The notes beneath the pieces are model-generated. The model saw only the letters and a program-made list of their open reading frames with translations, did not search any database and was not told the DNA's origin. A stretch of 64,000 bases of DNA from Mesorhizobium sp. 131-2-1 (lineage in GTDB: Bacteria > Pseudomonadota > Alphaproteobacteria > Rhizobiales > Rhizobiaceae): assembly GCF_016756535.1 (NCBI RefSeq), contig NZ_AP023247.1:496001-560000 (forward strand), written 5' to 3'. The position numbers and the translations under genes are program-made. Shown in pieces: positions 44,884 to 53,286 of the stretch. Numbering within the stretch: the first letter of the stretch is position 1; every line of letters starts with the position of its first letter.

Positions 44884-44912
44884 TTGCTTGACAGCGTTTC
44901 GGTTTCTATAGA
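44884..44912 (+). promoter_or_regulatory. Candidate sigma-70 promoter for the ACP/ketosynthase operon
   Basis: TTGCTT and TATAGA are separated by exactly 17 bases in the 203-base gap between the divergent ureD and ACP genes. The start codon of the ACP gene lies 129 bases downstream. Found by eye only; the match to consensus is moderate. Confidence 0.4.
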
Positions 44913-45040
44913 GGGAGCCACCTTGGAACGGTCATGCACGCCCGGCGAGGCATGAAGCGACAACAAAGACGCGTATCCGGGGACAACGGGGCGCTGATCG
45001 ATTGGCGTCGGGAAACGACAGAGTTTGGGGAAGAGACCGA

Positions 45041-45295
45041 ATGGCTGATCAGCTGGCGACGGACATCATCGCGAAGATCAAGGCTCATGCCGAGCCCGGC
45101 GGCGAGGAAATCACCACCAGCACCGAATTGACCTCGCTGGGCATCCATTCGCTGGAACTGACCGAGATCATCTTCGATCTCGAGGAACAGTACGGCATCG
45201 AGATCGAGATGAACACGGTCGATGCCTGGAGCAATCTGAAGAATGTCGGCGACATGGTCGAGGCGGTTCGCGCGCTGATTGCGAAAAAAGCCTGA
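45041..45295 (+). CDS. Acyl carrier protein (NodF-like, non-canonical DSL)
   Basis: An 84-residue acidic carrier protein. The attachment motif reads GIHSLEL with Ser37 as the expected phosphopantetheine site; His36 replaces the aspartate of the usual DSL. The following helix [16 protein letters not shown] is ACP-like. GGGGAAGAG precedes the ATG at 45041. Its stop lies 5 bases before the ketosynthase start, so the two form a dedicated pair, comparable with NodF/NodE. The product is unknown; a modified fatty acid is the natural guess. Confidence 0.87.
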   Translation: MADQLATDIIAKIKAHAEPGGEEITTSTELTSLGIHSLELTEIIFDLEEQYGIEIEMNTVDAWSNLKNVGDMVEAVRALIAKKA

Positions 45296-45299
45296 CCGC

Positions 45300-46508
45300 A
45301 TGCTGAAGCGCGTCGTCATTACCGGCATCGGCGGACTCTGCGGTCTTGGCACCAATGCCTCCGCCATCTGGAGCGAAATGCGCGCCGGCCGCTCGGCAAT
45401 CGGTGCGATCGACAATCCGCTGCTGCACGACCTGAAGGTCAAGATCGGCTGCGAGATCAAGGAGCTGCCCGAGCACGGCATCGACCGCAAGCAGCTCGTA
45501 TCGATGGATCGCTTCAGCCTTCTGGCGGTGATCGCGGCACGCGAAGCCATGCAGCAATCCGGACTGGCCACGCATGCCGACAATACTTACCGGATGGGCA
45601 CGATCGTCGGTGTCGGCGTCTGCGGCTTCGAGGCGATCGAGGAGAACTACCGCGCCATCCTGATCGACAAGAAGAACCGCGCCGGCATCTTCACGGTGCC
45701 GAAGGTGATGCCGGGCGCCGCCTCGGGCCAGGTCAGCATGAATCTCGGCCTGCGCGGGCCGGTCTTCGGCGTCACCTCGGCCTGCTCGTCGGCCAACCAC
45801 GCCATCGCCTCGGCCGTCGACCAGATCCGGCTCGGCCGCGCCGACGTCATGGTCGCCGGCGGCACCGACGCGCCGCTGGTCTGGGGCGTGCTGAAGGGCT
45901 GGGAGGCACTGCGCGTGCTGTCGCCCGAGACTTGCCGGCCGTTCTCGGCCGACCGCCAGGGCCTGGTGCTTGGCGAAGGCGCCGGCATGGCGGTTCTGGA
46001 ATGCTATGACCATGCGATGGCGCGCGGCGCCACCATCCTTGCCGAAATCGCCGGCGCCGGTCTCTCCGCCGACGCCTCCGACATCGTGGCGCCGACCGTC
46101 GAAGGGCCGGAAGCGGCGATGCGCTTCTGCCTTGCCGATGCCGGCCTCAATCCGGAGGATGTCGACTATCTCAACGCGCATGGCACCGGCACCAAGGCCA
46201 ACGATCAGATCGAGACGGCGGCGATCAAGCGCGTCTTCGGCGAGCACGCGCACGCGCTTTCCATCTCCTCGACCAAGTCGATGCATGCGCATTGCCTGGG
46301 CGCTTCGGGCGGGCTGGAGATGATCGCCTGCGTCATGGCGATCCGCGAAGGCATCGTGCCGCCGACCGCGAATTTCCGCGAAGCGGACCCCGATTGCGAT
46401 CTCGACGTGACGCCGAACGTCGCGCGCGAACGCAAAGTGCGCACCGCGATCAGCAACGGCTTCGCCTTTGGCGGCACCAATGCGGTGCTGGCGTTCAAGG
46501 CGGTCTGA
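45300..46508 (+). CDS. Beta-ketoacyl-ACP synthase (FabF/NodE-like)
   Basis: Condensing enzyme of 402 residues. The Cys-His-His triad is present: Cys162 in [10 protein letters not shown], His294 in [11 protein letters not shown] and His331 in [12 protein letters not shown], with the active-site lysine in STKSM. It extends an acyl chain carried, presumably, by the adjacent ACP. The usual SMTGH motif is SMHAH here. Dedicated ACP-ketosynthase pairs in rhizobia make special lipids or Nod-factor acyl chains, but no nod genes lie nearby, so I call it NodE-like only by arrangement. Confidence 0.9.
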   Translation: MLKRVVITGIGGLCGLGTNASAIWSEMRAGRSAIGAIDNPLLHDLKVKIGCEIKELPEHGIDRKQLVSMDRFSLLAVIAAREAMQQSGLATHADNTYRMGTIVGVGVCGFEAIEENYRAILIDKKNRAGIFTVPKVMPGAASGQVSMNLGLRGPVFGVTSACSSANHAIASAVDQIRLGRADVMVAGGTDAPLVWGVLKGWEALRVLSPETCRPFSADRQGLVLGEGAGMAVLECYDHAMARGATILAEIAGAGLSADASDIVAPTVEGPEAAMRFCLADAGLNPEDVDYLNAHGTGTKANDQIETAAIKRVFGEHAHALSISSTKSMHAHCLGASGGLEMIACVMAIREGIVPPTANFREADPDCDLDVTPNVARERKVRTAISNGFAFGGTNAVLAFKAV

Positions 46509-46661
46509 CCGCGCCGATACCCGCCGGCTCATTTTTCGCTGACGATCCGTGCCCGCGAAACCGTGGCCGGCATATTGATCGAGGCGAACCGCGCGCCTAA
46601 CTCTTGGCGACCCGCCACTACTCGCGCCGTTCAGCGTGCATTCCCCGTCCAGGAGCTTTCG

Positions 46662-47366
46662 ATGACCGACCTGTCCGCCTTTCCGATCGCCACGCGCTGG
46701 CCGGCCAAGCATCCCGACCGCATCCAGCTCTATTCATGGCCGACGCCCAATGGCGTGAAAATATCGATCGCGCTGGAGGAAATCGGCCTGCCCTACGAGC
46801 CGCATCCGGTGAATATCGGCAAGAACGAGAGCTGGACGCCGGAATTCCTGTCGCTCAACCCCAACGGCAAGATACCGGCGATGATCGATCCGAACGGCCC
46901 CGGCGGAAAGCCGATCGGCCTGTTCGAATCCGGTGCCATCCTGCTTTACCTTGCCGACAAGACCGGCAAGCTGATCCCCGCCGACCCCGTGCGGCGCTAC
47001 GAGACGATCCAGTGGGTGTTCTTCCAGATGGCGGCGATCGGGCCGATCTTCGGCCAGGTCGGCTTCTTCAACAAGTTCGCTGGGCGCGAGATCGCCGACA
47101 AGCGGCCGCTGGAGCGCTACCGCGACGAATCGCGGCGGCTGATCGGCGTGCTCGAAACCAGGCTAAAGGGCCGCAGCTGGATCATGGACGACGATTACAC
47201 CATCGCCGACATCTCGATGCTCGGCTGGGTGCGCAACCTGATTGGCTTCTATGAAGCGCGCGAGCTCGTCGGCTTCGACGACTTTCCGATCGTGGCGGCA
47301 TGGCTGGAGCGCGGACTGGCGCGGCCGGCGGTGCAGAAGGGGCTCACCATCCCCGCCAAGGGCTGA
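46662..47366 (+). CDS. Glutathione S-transferase, YghU/YfcG-like
   Basis: A 234-residue GST of the Nu-class (YghU-like) type: N-terminal thioredoxin domain with IQLYSWPTPNGVKISIALEE, then NPNGKIPAMIDPNG and the ES pair in GLFESGAILLYLAD, and a helical C-terminal domain with YTIADISMLGWV. Such proteins often reduce disulfides or peroxides using glutathione. AGGAGC precedes the ATG at 46662; the upstream open frame is not used. Stands alone. Confidence 0.92.
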   Translation: MTDLSAFPIATRWPAKHPDRIQLYSWPTPNGVKISIALEEIGLPYEPHPVNIGKNESWTPEFLSLNPNGKIPAMIDPNGPGGKPIGLFESGAILLYLADKTGKLIPADPVRRYETIQWVFFQMAAIGPIFGQVGFFNKFAGREIADKRPLERYRDESRRLIGVLETRLKGRSWIMDDDYTIADISMLGWVRNLIGFYEARELVGFDDFPIVAAWLERGLARPAVQKGLTIPAKG

Positions 47367-47409
47367 TCCGGCAAGCCCGCACGGATCTCCGCCGGTTATC
47401 TAGGCCCTG

Positions 47410-47730
47410 CTATTTGGCCTTGGCTTTGGCGCCGCCCCTGCCAAGCATCGAGGCGGCAAGCCGGGCGGTGGCGACCACGGCTCCGGTTGCAATGCTTGCC
47501 ACGGTGCGGATCGGGCCGGATTTGCTCGCCGCCTGCTTATGAGGCTTGGCGGCCTTCGCGGCGACCTTGTGCATCGCGCCCGGCACCACTTTCTTCGGCG
47601 CCGCCTTGCCGAACGCCGGCTTGGCGTCCTTGGAGCGCTCGGCTATCGCCGGGCCAGCGCCAGCCTTCGCCTGGGTGGCCTTGGCCAAAACAGCCTTGCC
47701 CTTGACGGGTTTTCTTGTCTTGGTTGCCAT
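47410..47730 (-). CDS. Lys/Ala-rich basic protein, histone-H1-like
   Basis: A 106-residue protein dominated by lysine, alanine, proline and glycine (KPVKGKAVLAKATQAKAGAG, APKKVVPGAM) with a more hydrophobic C-terminal section (TVASIATGAVVATARLAASM). The composition resembles bacterial histone-H1-like or nucleoid-associated tails. No family recognised and the ribosome site is weak. Codon use looks normal for the window, and no larger opposing frame is favoured. Confidence 0.6.
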   Translation of the reverse strand: MATKTRKPVKGKAVLAKATQAKAGAGPAIAERSKDAKPAFGKAAPKKVVPGAMHKVAAKAAKPHKQAASKSGPIRTVASIATGAVVATARLAASMLGRGGAKAKAK

Positions 47731-47814
47731 CGGACGGGTCCTTCACACGACACAATCGGGGTGTCGGCATAACGACCGGAAAGTCTTAAGGTTCCCCTTT
47801 GAAATTGCGGCAAA

Positions 47815-48435
47815 TTATGCCGGTTCGCCGATGACGAGATCGGCCACCCGCCGCCGCGCCAGCACGCGGTCGATGTTGGGCATGTCGTTTGAGGCGATCC
47901 AGGCGCGGGCATCCTCGTCGGTGCGGCCATGACCACGCCAGCGCTCCATCAGGCGGCGTTCGAGCTCGTTGCGCGGCACGTCGACGAAGATGGTGAAGTC
48001 GAACAGGGGCGCCAGCCGCGACCACGGCTCCTCGTCGAGCAGCAGATAATTGCCCTCGACTAGGATGAACTTGGTGTCGGCGCTGATGATTTCGGCTGCG
48101 GCGCGCGACAGTTCCATGCTGCGGTCGAACACGGGAATGGCAATGTCCGGTTCGCCCGAACGGACGCGCTTCAGAAGCGTCTCGAAGCCGGCGAAATCGA
48201 AGGTTTCCGGCGCGCCCTTGCGCGAGCGTAGGCCACGGCGGTTGAGAACGATGTCGTCAAAGTGGAAGCCGTCCATTGGCACGACTTCGGAAGCGCCTTC
48301 CGGCAACAGCTCATGCAGCCTGCCGGACAGCGTCGACTTGCCGGCGCCGGGCGGGCCGGCGATGGCGACGATGAAGCGCTTGGCCTTGCCGGCGCGCTTG
48401 AAGATGGCGGCTGTGATATGGGCGATCTCGGACAT
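47815..48435 (-). CDS. P-loop nucleoside/sugar kinase (FrcK/uridine-kinase-like)
   Basis: Cytoplasmic kinase-fold protein of 206 residues. Walker A is GPPGAGKST (residues 27-35), followed by the VPMDGFHFDD segment that marks the pantothenate/uridine kinase-like group, and FVDVPRNELERRLMERW. It resembles FrcK, the kinase encoded with the fructose importer of Sinorhizobium. Here it is not next to its importer; a Frc/Rbs-type importer lies 13 kb away at 61164. The ATG at 48435 is preferred to 48495 on length. Substrate unknown. Confidence 0.85.
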   Translation of the reverse strand: MSEIAHITAAIFKRAGKAKRFIVAIAGPPGAGKSTLSGRLHELLPEGASEVVPMDGFHFDDIVLNRRGLRSRKGAPETFDFAGFETLLKRVRSGEPDIAIPVFDRSMELSRAAAEIISADTKFILVEGNYLLLDEEPWSRLAPLFDFTIFVDVPRNELERRLMERWRGHGRTDEDARAWIASNDMPNIDRVLARRRVADLVIGEPA

Positions 48436-48516
48436 CGGCGCCTTTCCGGTAGCGATTTTCGGCCGCATCTTGGCGGCAGTCGGCGGAAATTTCAAACCCG
48501 CAGAGGATGCCTGATG

Positions 48517-49623
48517 CTAGGCTGGAACGGAACGGCCGAGGCGCAGGAAATCGCCGTCGAAAGCGACCTCCCGAACGGTGGCACCGGCGCCGGTAATGAG
48601 CATTCGGTCGTGGGCGGTCTCGATATCGCGCGGCGGCTCGCCGCCGGAGAAGGGGACGGCGCCGATTACGTGCCGGAAGGACACGCTGCGGCCTTCGGCC
48701 AGCGCAAAGGCGGTGGCGACGCCTTCGCGCTTCAGCCAGTTGTCGCCGAGCGAGGCGGCGTGGCCGACCGCGGCGCGGCCGTCCTCGATGCCGAGCACGC
48801 CGAGATGGCGGCCGCTCCACGGCGCATAGTCACGGCCGCCATTGCTGAACCAGAGCATGGTGATGGGCAATTCGGCCGGGTTCTTCAGCACCAGCACCAG
48901 GTCCTGCTCGGCATGGCGGGTCAATGCCGTCCAGCCGGGCCCGCCATGATCGGCCTCGACCAGCGTCAGGAAATCCTCGCGCCTGTCCGCCATGCGGTAG
49001 TCGGTGAGATCGGCGGTGCCGCCGGCGGCGGTCGGGAAATGCCGGAGATCGGCCGAGCGCCCGGGATAGGCGAGCAGGAAACGGCCGCGCGCCGGGTCGG
49101 GCTCCAGCGGGTCGGCCGGCGTCGCCGCGTAGCGCTTCGGCGAGAAGGCGAGAGACCCGCCGCCGCGCATCACCGTCATCGGATGGTGGGCGACGGAAAT
49201 GGCGCCGGCGCCGCCGGAGAAGACATGCTCCTGATAGAGGAAGGGGTGGCCGTCGCGCAGCGTCAGCACCTTGTCGACGGCGGCACCCATGACCTTGCGG
49301 CGCAGCCGGAAGCTGGCGCGCCAGCCATCGGCGATGGCGCTGTCCTCGACGAGGTCCCAGGCGCTGTTGGCCGGCCAGCCATGCAGCGGCGCTTCCTCGA
49401 CATCGGCGCGCGAAAACGGTGCGCAGAGGAAATCGCCGGAAAGCCGCACCGTGCCCTCGGGCAGGTCTTGCGGCAGGCTCTCGCGCGGCGCGCCGACCCA
49501 GGGCGCGCGATGCAGCGGCTGCAAGCGGCGGCCCTCGGCTTCGACGGTCATGTCGGCGATGTGGCCGACCGCAAGGTCGAGCGAGACCGAAATGCCCTTA
49601 GCCTTGATCGTGACCGTATCCAT
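48517..49623 (-). CDS. Aldose 1-epimerase-like (galactose-mutarotase-fold) protein
   Basis: A 368-residue protein of beta-rich composition resembling the galactose-mutarotase-like fold, with motifs such as FLYQEHVFSGG, SVAHHPMTV (the histidine pair expected near the active site) and ITMLWFSNGGRDYAPW. The start at 49623 (MDTVTIKAKG) fits the family length. It lies 81 bases upstream of the P-loop kinase gene on the same strand, so the two may be one unit acting on a sugar. Catalytic assignment is not certain. Confidence 0.68.
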   Translation of the reverse strand: MDTVTIKAKGISVSLDLAVGHIADMTVEAEGRRLQPLHRAPWVGAPRESLPQDLPEGTVRLSGDFLCAPFSRADVEEAPLHGWPANSAWDLVEDSAIADGWRASFRLRRKVMGAAVDKVLTLRDGHPFLYQEHVFSGGAGAISVAHHPMTVMRGGGSLAFSPKRYAATPADPLEPDPARGRFLLAYPGRSADLRHFPTAAGGTADLTDYRMADRREDFLTLVEADHGGPGWTALTRHAEQDLVLVLKNPAELPITMLWFSNGGRDYAPWSGRHLGVLGIEDGRAAVGHAASLGDNWLKREGVATAFALAEGRSVSFRHVIGAVPFSGGEPPRDIETAHDRMLITGAGATVREVAFDGDFLRLGRSVPA

Positions 49624-49710
49624 CCCTGTCACCCTCGCGAATCTTTGGCGCCAGCAAAGCCCGCCCGATGCCCGATGCGCAAGCGGGGCGGCAGGCAATT
49701 TGCATCAACT

Positions 49711-49856
49711 CCCACCCTCCCCCTTGTGGGGAGGGTCGACGAGCGGTCGGAGCGAAGCGGAGATCGATCGGCGGGGTGGGGGTCCGACAAAGATTCCCTT
49801 GACCCCCTCCCCGATCCGCTACGCGGATCGACCCTCCCCACAAGGGGGAGGGTGGG
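49711..49856. repeat. Large inverted repeat between two minus-strand genes
   Basis: Two 30-base arms at 49711-49740 and 49827-49856 match in 29 of 30 bases in inverted orientation (CCCACCCTCCCCCTTGTGGG-type). Each arm has its own CTCCCC...GGGGAG hairpin. Different in sequence from the RIME-like copies, but built the same way. Confidence 0.8.
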
Positions 49857-49863
49857 CCAAACC

Positions 49864-51780
49864 CTACTGCCTTCTATACTCCCTGACCGGCGACTTGGTG
49901 CCGTCGGTATAGGTCACCTGCACCGACATCGACTTCACATTGTCGGCGACCTTGAAATAGGGCTGGTAGTCGTAGGGGATGGCGTAGGGATCCTTCTTGT
50001 CGCAGGGCGGCATCTTGATCTCCTTGTCGGGTGCTGCGCCATTCAGGCCGTAGTGCAGCTCCTTGATGGCGCAGCGGTAGGACAGCATCTGGGTGAAATA
50101 GACCAGGCCGTGGTTGCCGCCGGAATCGAAGGCGATCCACGAGGTCCAGAACTGGTCGAGGATCTGCTTGTCGCCCTGCTGGAGGGCCGAGTCCGGATCG
50201 AAACTTATGTCGAACGGCCCGGTCTCGCGGCCTCTGATGTCGAGATATTTAATGCCGATCGTCGTGGCCGTGGTGCTGTCCGGCAATTCGAAGCTCGGAT
50301 TGGGCATCGGCTTGCCCGTCCGCTGGTCGTTCATCGCCATCAGGCCGGTGTCGGTAAACGGCCCGCTTGCGCCGAGGCGCCAGGAAATGCCGGTCGCCGC
50401 CTCGGGCAGCGAGATGGTGATCGTCCAGCCGGCATTGGAGCGCATCGGCGTCAGCGTCGGGGCGAAGCGCTGCGGGTCGAGCACCTCGCCGACCGCCGCC
50501 AGCCGGCTGCGGCTGCGCTCCAGCCAGTCGGCCAATTGCGTCTGGTCGACGAAATATTTGAGCAGCCCGCCATCCTTCTCATACGAGACGAACCTGGTCA
50601 GCGCCTCGGCCTCGTTGCGCTTGTCGGACAGCGACTGGCTGCCGAGGCGATCCTCGGAAAACTCCTGCGCCAGCAGGAAATAGGCCGGGGCGTAGTCGGG
50701 ATGGGCCGCTATGAAGGCGTTGAGCTTGTCGAGGCGCTGGGCATCATCGAACTGCTCGAGATGGACGAGCTTGATCGCCGGCGCCTTGCCCTTGTCGGCA
50801 AGCTGGCCGAACACCTCGCGGGCGCCGGCCCTGCCGTCCTGGACCCGAAGCAGCGTGGCGAAGCGCGTGTAGGGATCGATGGCGTCGACATCGAAATTGG
50901 CGAAGGCGAGATAGGAGCGGCGCGCATTGAGCATGTCGCCCGACAATTCGTAGACGCGGGCATTGTGATAGAACTCGTCCGGGCGCTTGGGGTCGGCGAT
51001 CGCCCCGCCTTGCGCGGCGAGCGCGGCAAATCCCTTGGCGATGGTGTCGATCGAGGCAGCGATCTGCTCGGTCGTCGCCTGCAGCTTCTCGGCCTGTGCG
51101 GCCGCCTGCTGCTGGCCGGCGGCCAGCGTGTCGGTGGTCTGCTTCACTGCCTCGACCGCCTTCTGCGTCTGCGTCCCCTGCTCGCTCTGCTGCTTCTCAG
51201 CGGCCGCAATCTCCTCGGTCTTCTGCGCAACGGTGTCGGTCGACTGCTTGACCGCCTCGACGGTCTTCTGGGTCTCGGCGCCCTGCGCGGTCTGCTGTTT
51301 TTCAGCCGCCGCGATCTCTTGCGTCGTCTGCGCCACCGCGTCGGTCGACTTCTTGACCTCTTCGACCGTCTTTTGCGTCTCGGTGACGGTCTTTTCGATC
51401 TTCGCCACTTTTTCGGAGACGATGCCCAGCGACTGCTGCAGCTCGGCCACCGCCGGCACCAGGCTGGCGATGATGCCGTTCTGCGAGTTCGTTTCCTGCT
51501 GGACGGCGTAGACGCCGCCGGCAATGGCCGCCGCACTGGTGGCGAAGATCAGCGCCGGCATCGCCTTGGCTGCCAGCACCAATTTCAGCACGATGGCGAT
51601 GGCAATGATCGCGGCCGCAACGGAAGCGACCAGCGCGATGTAGGCAGCGAACGGCCCGAGCGGGTTGAGCACGTCGGAGACGGCGCCGCTGACGAAAGCG
51701 ACGCTTCCGGCCCATTTGCCGGTACGGCTGAGCGATGCCCGGATAAGAGAAGGCGCGGCGGCGCCGATGTCACCTGTCAT
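49864..51780 (-). CDS. Membrane-anchored coiled-coil protein with internal repeats
   Basis: A 638-residue protein of no recognised family. Residues ~20-90 hold two to three hydrophobic segments (AYIALVASVAAAIIAIAIVL, MPALIFATSAAAIAGGVYA). Residues ~115-250 form a coiled coil with nearly three copies of a ~36-residue repeat (ETQKTVEEVKKSTDAVAQ, ETQKTVEAVKQSTDTVAQ, QTQKAVEAVKQTTDTLAA), so rich in Lys, Gln, Thr and Ala. A TPR-like helical part (YHNARVYELSGDMLNARRSY) and a beta-rich C-terminal ~200 residues follow. Start at ATG 51780. It could be a scaffold or cell-envelope organiser; that is inference. Confidence 0.75.
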   Translation of the reverse strand: MTGDIGAAAPSLIRASLSRTGKWAGSVAFVSGAVSDVLNPLGPFAAYIALVASVAAAIIAIAIVLKLVLAAKAMPALIFATSAAAIAGGVYAVQQETNSQNGIIASLVPAVAELQQSLGIVSEKVAKIEKTVTETQKTVEEVKKSTDAVAQTTQEIAAAEKQQTAQGAETQKTVEAVKQSTDTVAQKTEEIAAAEKQQSEQGTQTQKAVEAVKQTTDTLAAGQQQAAAQAEKLQATTEQIAASIDTIAKGFAALAAQGGAIADPKRPDEFYHNARVYELSGDMLNARRSYLAFANFDVDAIDPYTRFATLLRVQDGRAGAREVFGQLADKGKAPAIKLVHLEQFDDAQRLDKLNAFIAAHPDYAPAYFLLAQEFSEDRLGSQSLSDKRNEAEALTRFVSYEKDGGLLKYFVDQTQLADWLERSRSRLAAVGEVLDPQRFAPTLTPMRSNAGWTITISLPEAATGISWRLGASGPFTDTGLMAMNDQRTGKPMPNPSFELPDSTTATTIGIKYLDIRGRETGPFDISFDPDSALQQGDKQILDQFWTSWIAFDSGGNHGLVYFTQMLSYRCAIKELHYGLNGAAPDKEIKMPPCDKKDPYAIPYDYQPYFKVADNVKSMSVQVTYTDGTKSPVREYRRQ

Positions 51781-51945
51781 TGTCAAAACCCCCAAGCCAA
51801 TGCCGCGCGCATGGTAGCAGCGCGGCCCCGCGGGGAAAACAGGATAGGAAACGGGCGTTTTCGGGGCGGGTGGGTGTGCTGAGGTCTAAGCCGCCCTCCG
51901 ACTGACTTCCGGCGTCGGTGGTTGGCGAAGGCCGAAGCGACATCC

Positions 51946-52122
51946 GATCTCCCCCCTTGCGGGGGAGATGTCCGGCAGGACAGAGGGGGGTGGGAAGGAT
52001 CGCCAGCTTTCGACTTAAGCCCCTTTCACCCGTGAACTGGCCGGCGGCGATGGTGGCGACAGGTCGGCGGGACAGCACCCCCCTCTGCCCTGCCGGGCAT
52101 CTCCCCCGCAAGGGGGGAGATC
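51946..52122. repeat. RIME-like palindromic repeat, copy C, in a 472-base gene-free gap
   Basis: Arms GATCTCCCCC...CAGAGGGGGGTG (51946-51992) and GCACCCCCCTCTG...GGGGGAGATC (52075-52122) are the same units as in copies A and B, but here they point outward rather than inward, so the pair order is reversed. The rest of the gap 51781-52252, between the divergent coiled-coil gene and the carboxypeptidase gene, shows no convincing gene. Confidence 0.8.
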
Positions 52123-52252
52123 AGCGGCTTCGCCGACGGCGCCAAGAATTCAAATCGAAGCAACTTCGCTTGGGAATACCGCCGTTAACCAGTTGGACGC
52201 GGCAATCGGCTTAGGCTAGGGTCCGGCCCTCTCAGCAACAGCCGGATCCGAC

Positions 52253-53200
52253 TTGCGCCTGTCCGACACTTTCCCGCTCCTCCAGAAGATCACGATGGCG
52301 TTCGCCTTGCTGGCGCTGGTCGCGGGCTGCACGACCGCCGCGCCGCCGGAAAGCGTGCTGGCGGTGCCGGCGCAGCCGCAGCGCTATGCGGCGATCGTCG
52401 TCGACGGCAAGACCGGCAAGCAGCTGTTCGAGGTCAATTCGACGGCGCAGCGCTATCCGGCCTCGCTGACCAAGATGATGACGCTCTATCTCCTGTTCGA
52501 GGCGCTGGAGAGCGGCCGGGTGAGCAAGGAGACACAGATCCCGGTTTCCGATCATGCGGCCTCACAGCCGCCGACCAAACTGCGCTTCCGGCGCGGCGAG
52601 ACGATCGATGTCGATTCCGCCATCCGCGCAATGGTGGTGAAATCGGCGAACGACGTGGCGGTGGCGGTCGGCGAATATCTCGGTGGCGGCAGCGAGGACC
52701 AGTTCGCCGCCATGATGACCGCCAAGGCGCGGCAACTCGGCATGACCAGTACCAATTTCCGCAACGCCTGCGGCCTGCCCGACGACGGCCAGGTGACGAC
52801 GGCGCGCGACATGGCGGTGCTGGGCATGGCGCTGCGCAACCGCTTCCCGCAGCATTTCCACTATTTCTCCGAGAGCGACTTCATGTTCCGCGGCCGGCTG
52901 GTGCGCGGCCATAACGACATGCTCGGCCGGGTGCGCGGCGTCGACGGCATCAAGACCGGCTATATCCGCGCCTCCGGCTACAACATCGTCACCTCCTACA
53001 GCGCCGACGGCCGCCAGCTGATCGTGGTGGTGATGGGCGCTGAAAGCGCGCGCCAGCGCAACGACCATGTCGAGGCGCTGATCCAGCGCAGTCTCTCGCC
53101 GATGGCGGCGGACACCAAGACGCGGCTGATGTACGCGGGGCAGCAGCCGACTGGTTCGCCGCTTCCCGGTTTGCCGGAGCCTGGTTTGCCGGCGCAGTAG
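52253..53200 (+). CDS. D-alanyl-D-alanine carboxypeptidase, lipoprotein form
   Basis: Penicillin-binding, serine-type peptidase (PBP5/DacA-like, S11 family), 315 residues. Catalytic motifs are intact: SLTK (Ser71-Lys74), SAN (Ser131-Asn133) and KTG (Lys234-Gly236). It trims the terminal D-alanine from peptidoglycan peptides. A lipobox LVAGC (Cys26) follows a short hydrophobic signal, predicting a lipid-anchored periplasmic protein. The start is a TTG at 52253; the next ATG at 52294 would leave too short a signal. Confidence 0.9.
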   Translation: MRLSDTFPLLQKITMAFALLALVAGCTTAAPPESVLAVPAQPQRYAAIVVDGKTGKQLFEVNSTAQRYPASLTKMMTLYLLFEALESGRVSKETQIPVSDHAASQPPTKLRFRRGETIDVDSAIRAMVVKSANDVAVAVGEYLGGGSEDQFAAMMTAKARQLGMTSTNFRNACGLPDDGQVTTARDMAVLGMALRNRFPQHFHYFSESDFMFRGRLVRGHNDMLGRVRGVDGIKTGYIRASGYNIVTSYSADGRQLIVVVMGAESARQRNDHVEALIQRSLSPMAADTKTRLMYAGQQPTGSPLPGLPEPGLPAQ

Positions 53201-53286
53201 CCCGGTTTGCTTTGCAGTCGAGCGGAGGGCGCCCAACGCTTCGTCATCCTAGGGCAAAGCAGGAGCGAAGCGACGCAGCGCAGACC

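Noticed and set aside
45041..46508. True nodF/nodE symbiosis genes
   Set aside because: No nodABC, nod box, nif genes or symbiosis-island features occur nearby, and the neighbouring urease genes indicate an ordinary chromosomal site.
48262..51882. A 1206-codon plus-strand open frame
   Set aside because: It runs antisense across the kinase, mutarotase-like and coiled-coil genes. It lacks recognisable domains and arises because high-GC codons on the minus strand leave few stops in this frame.
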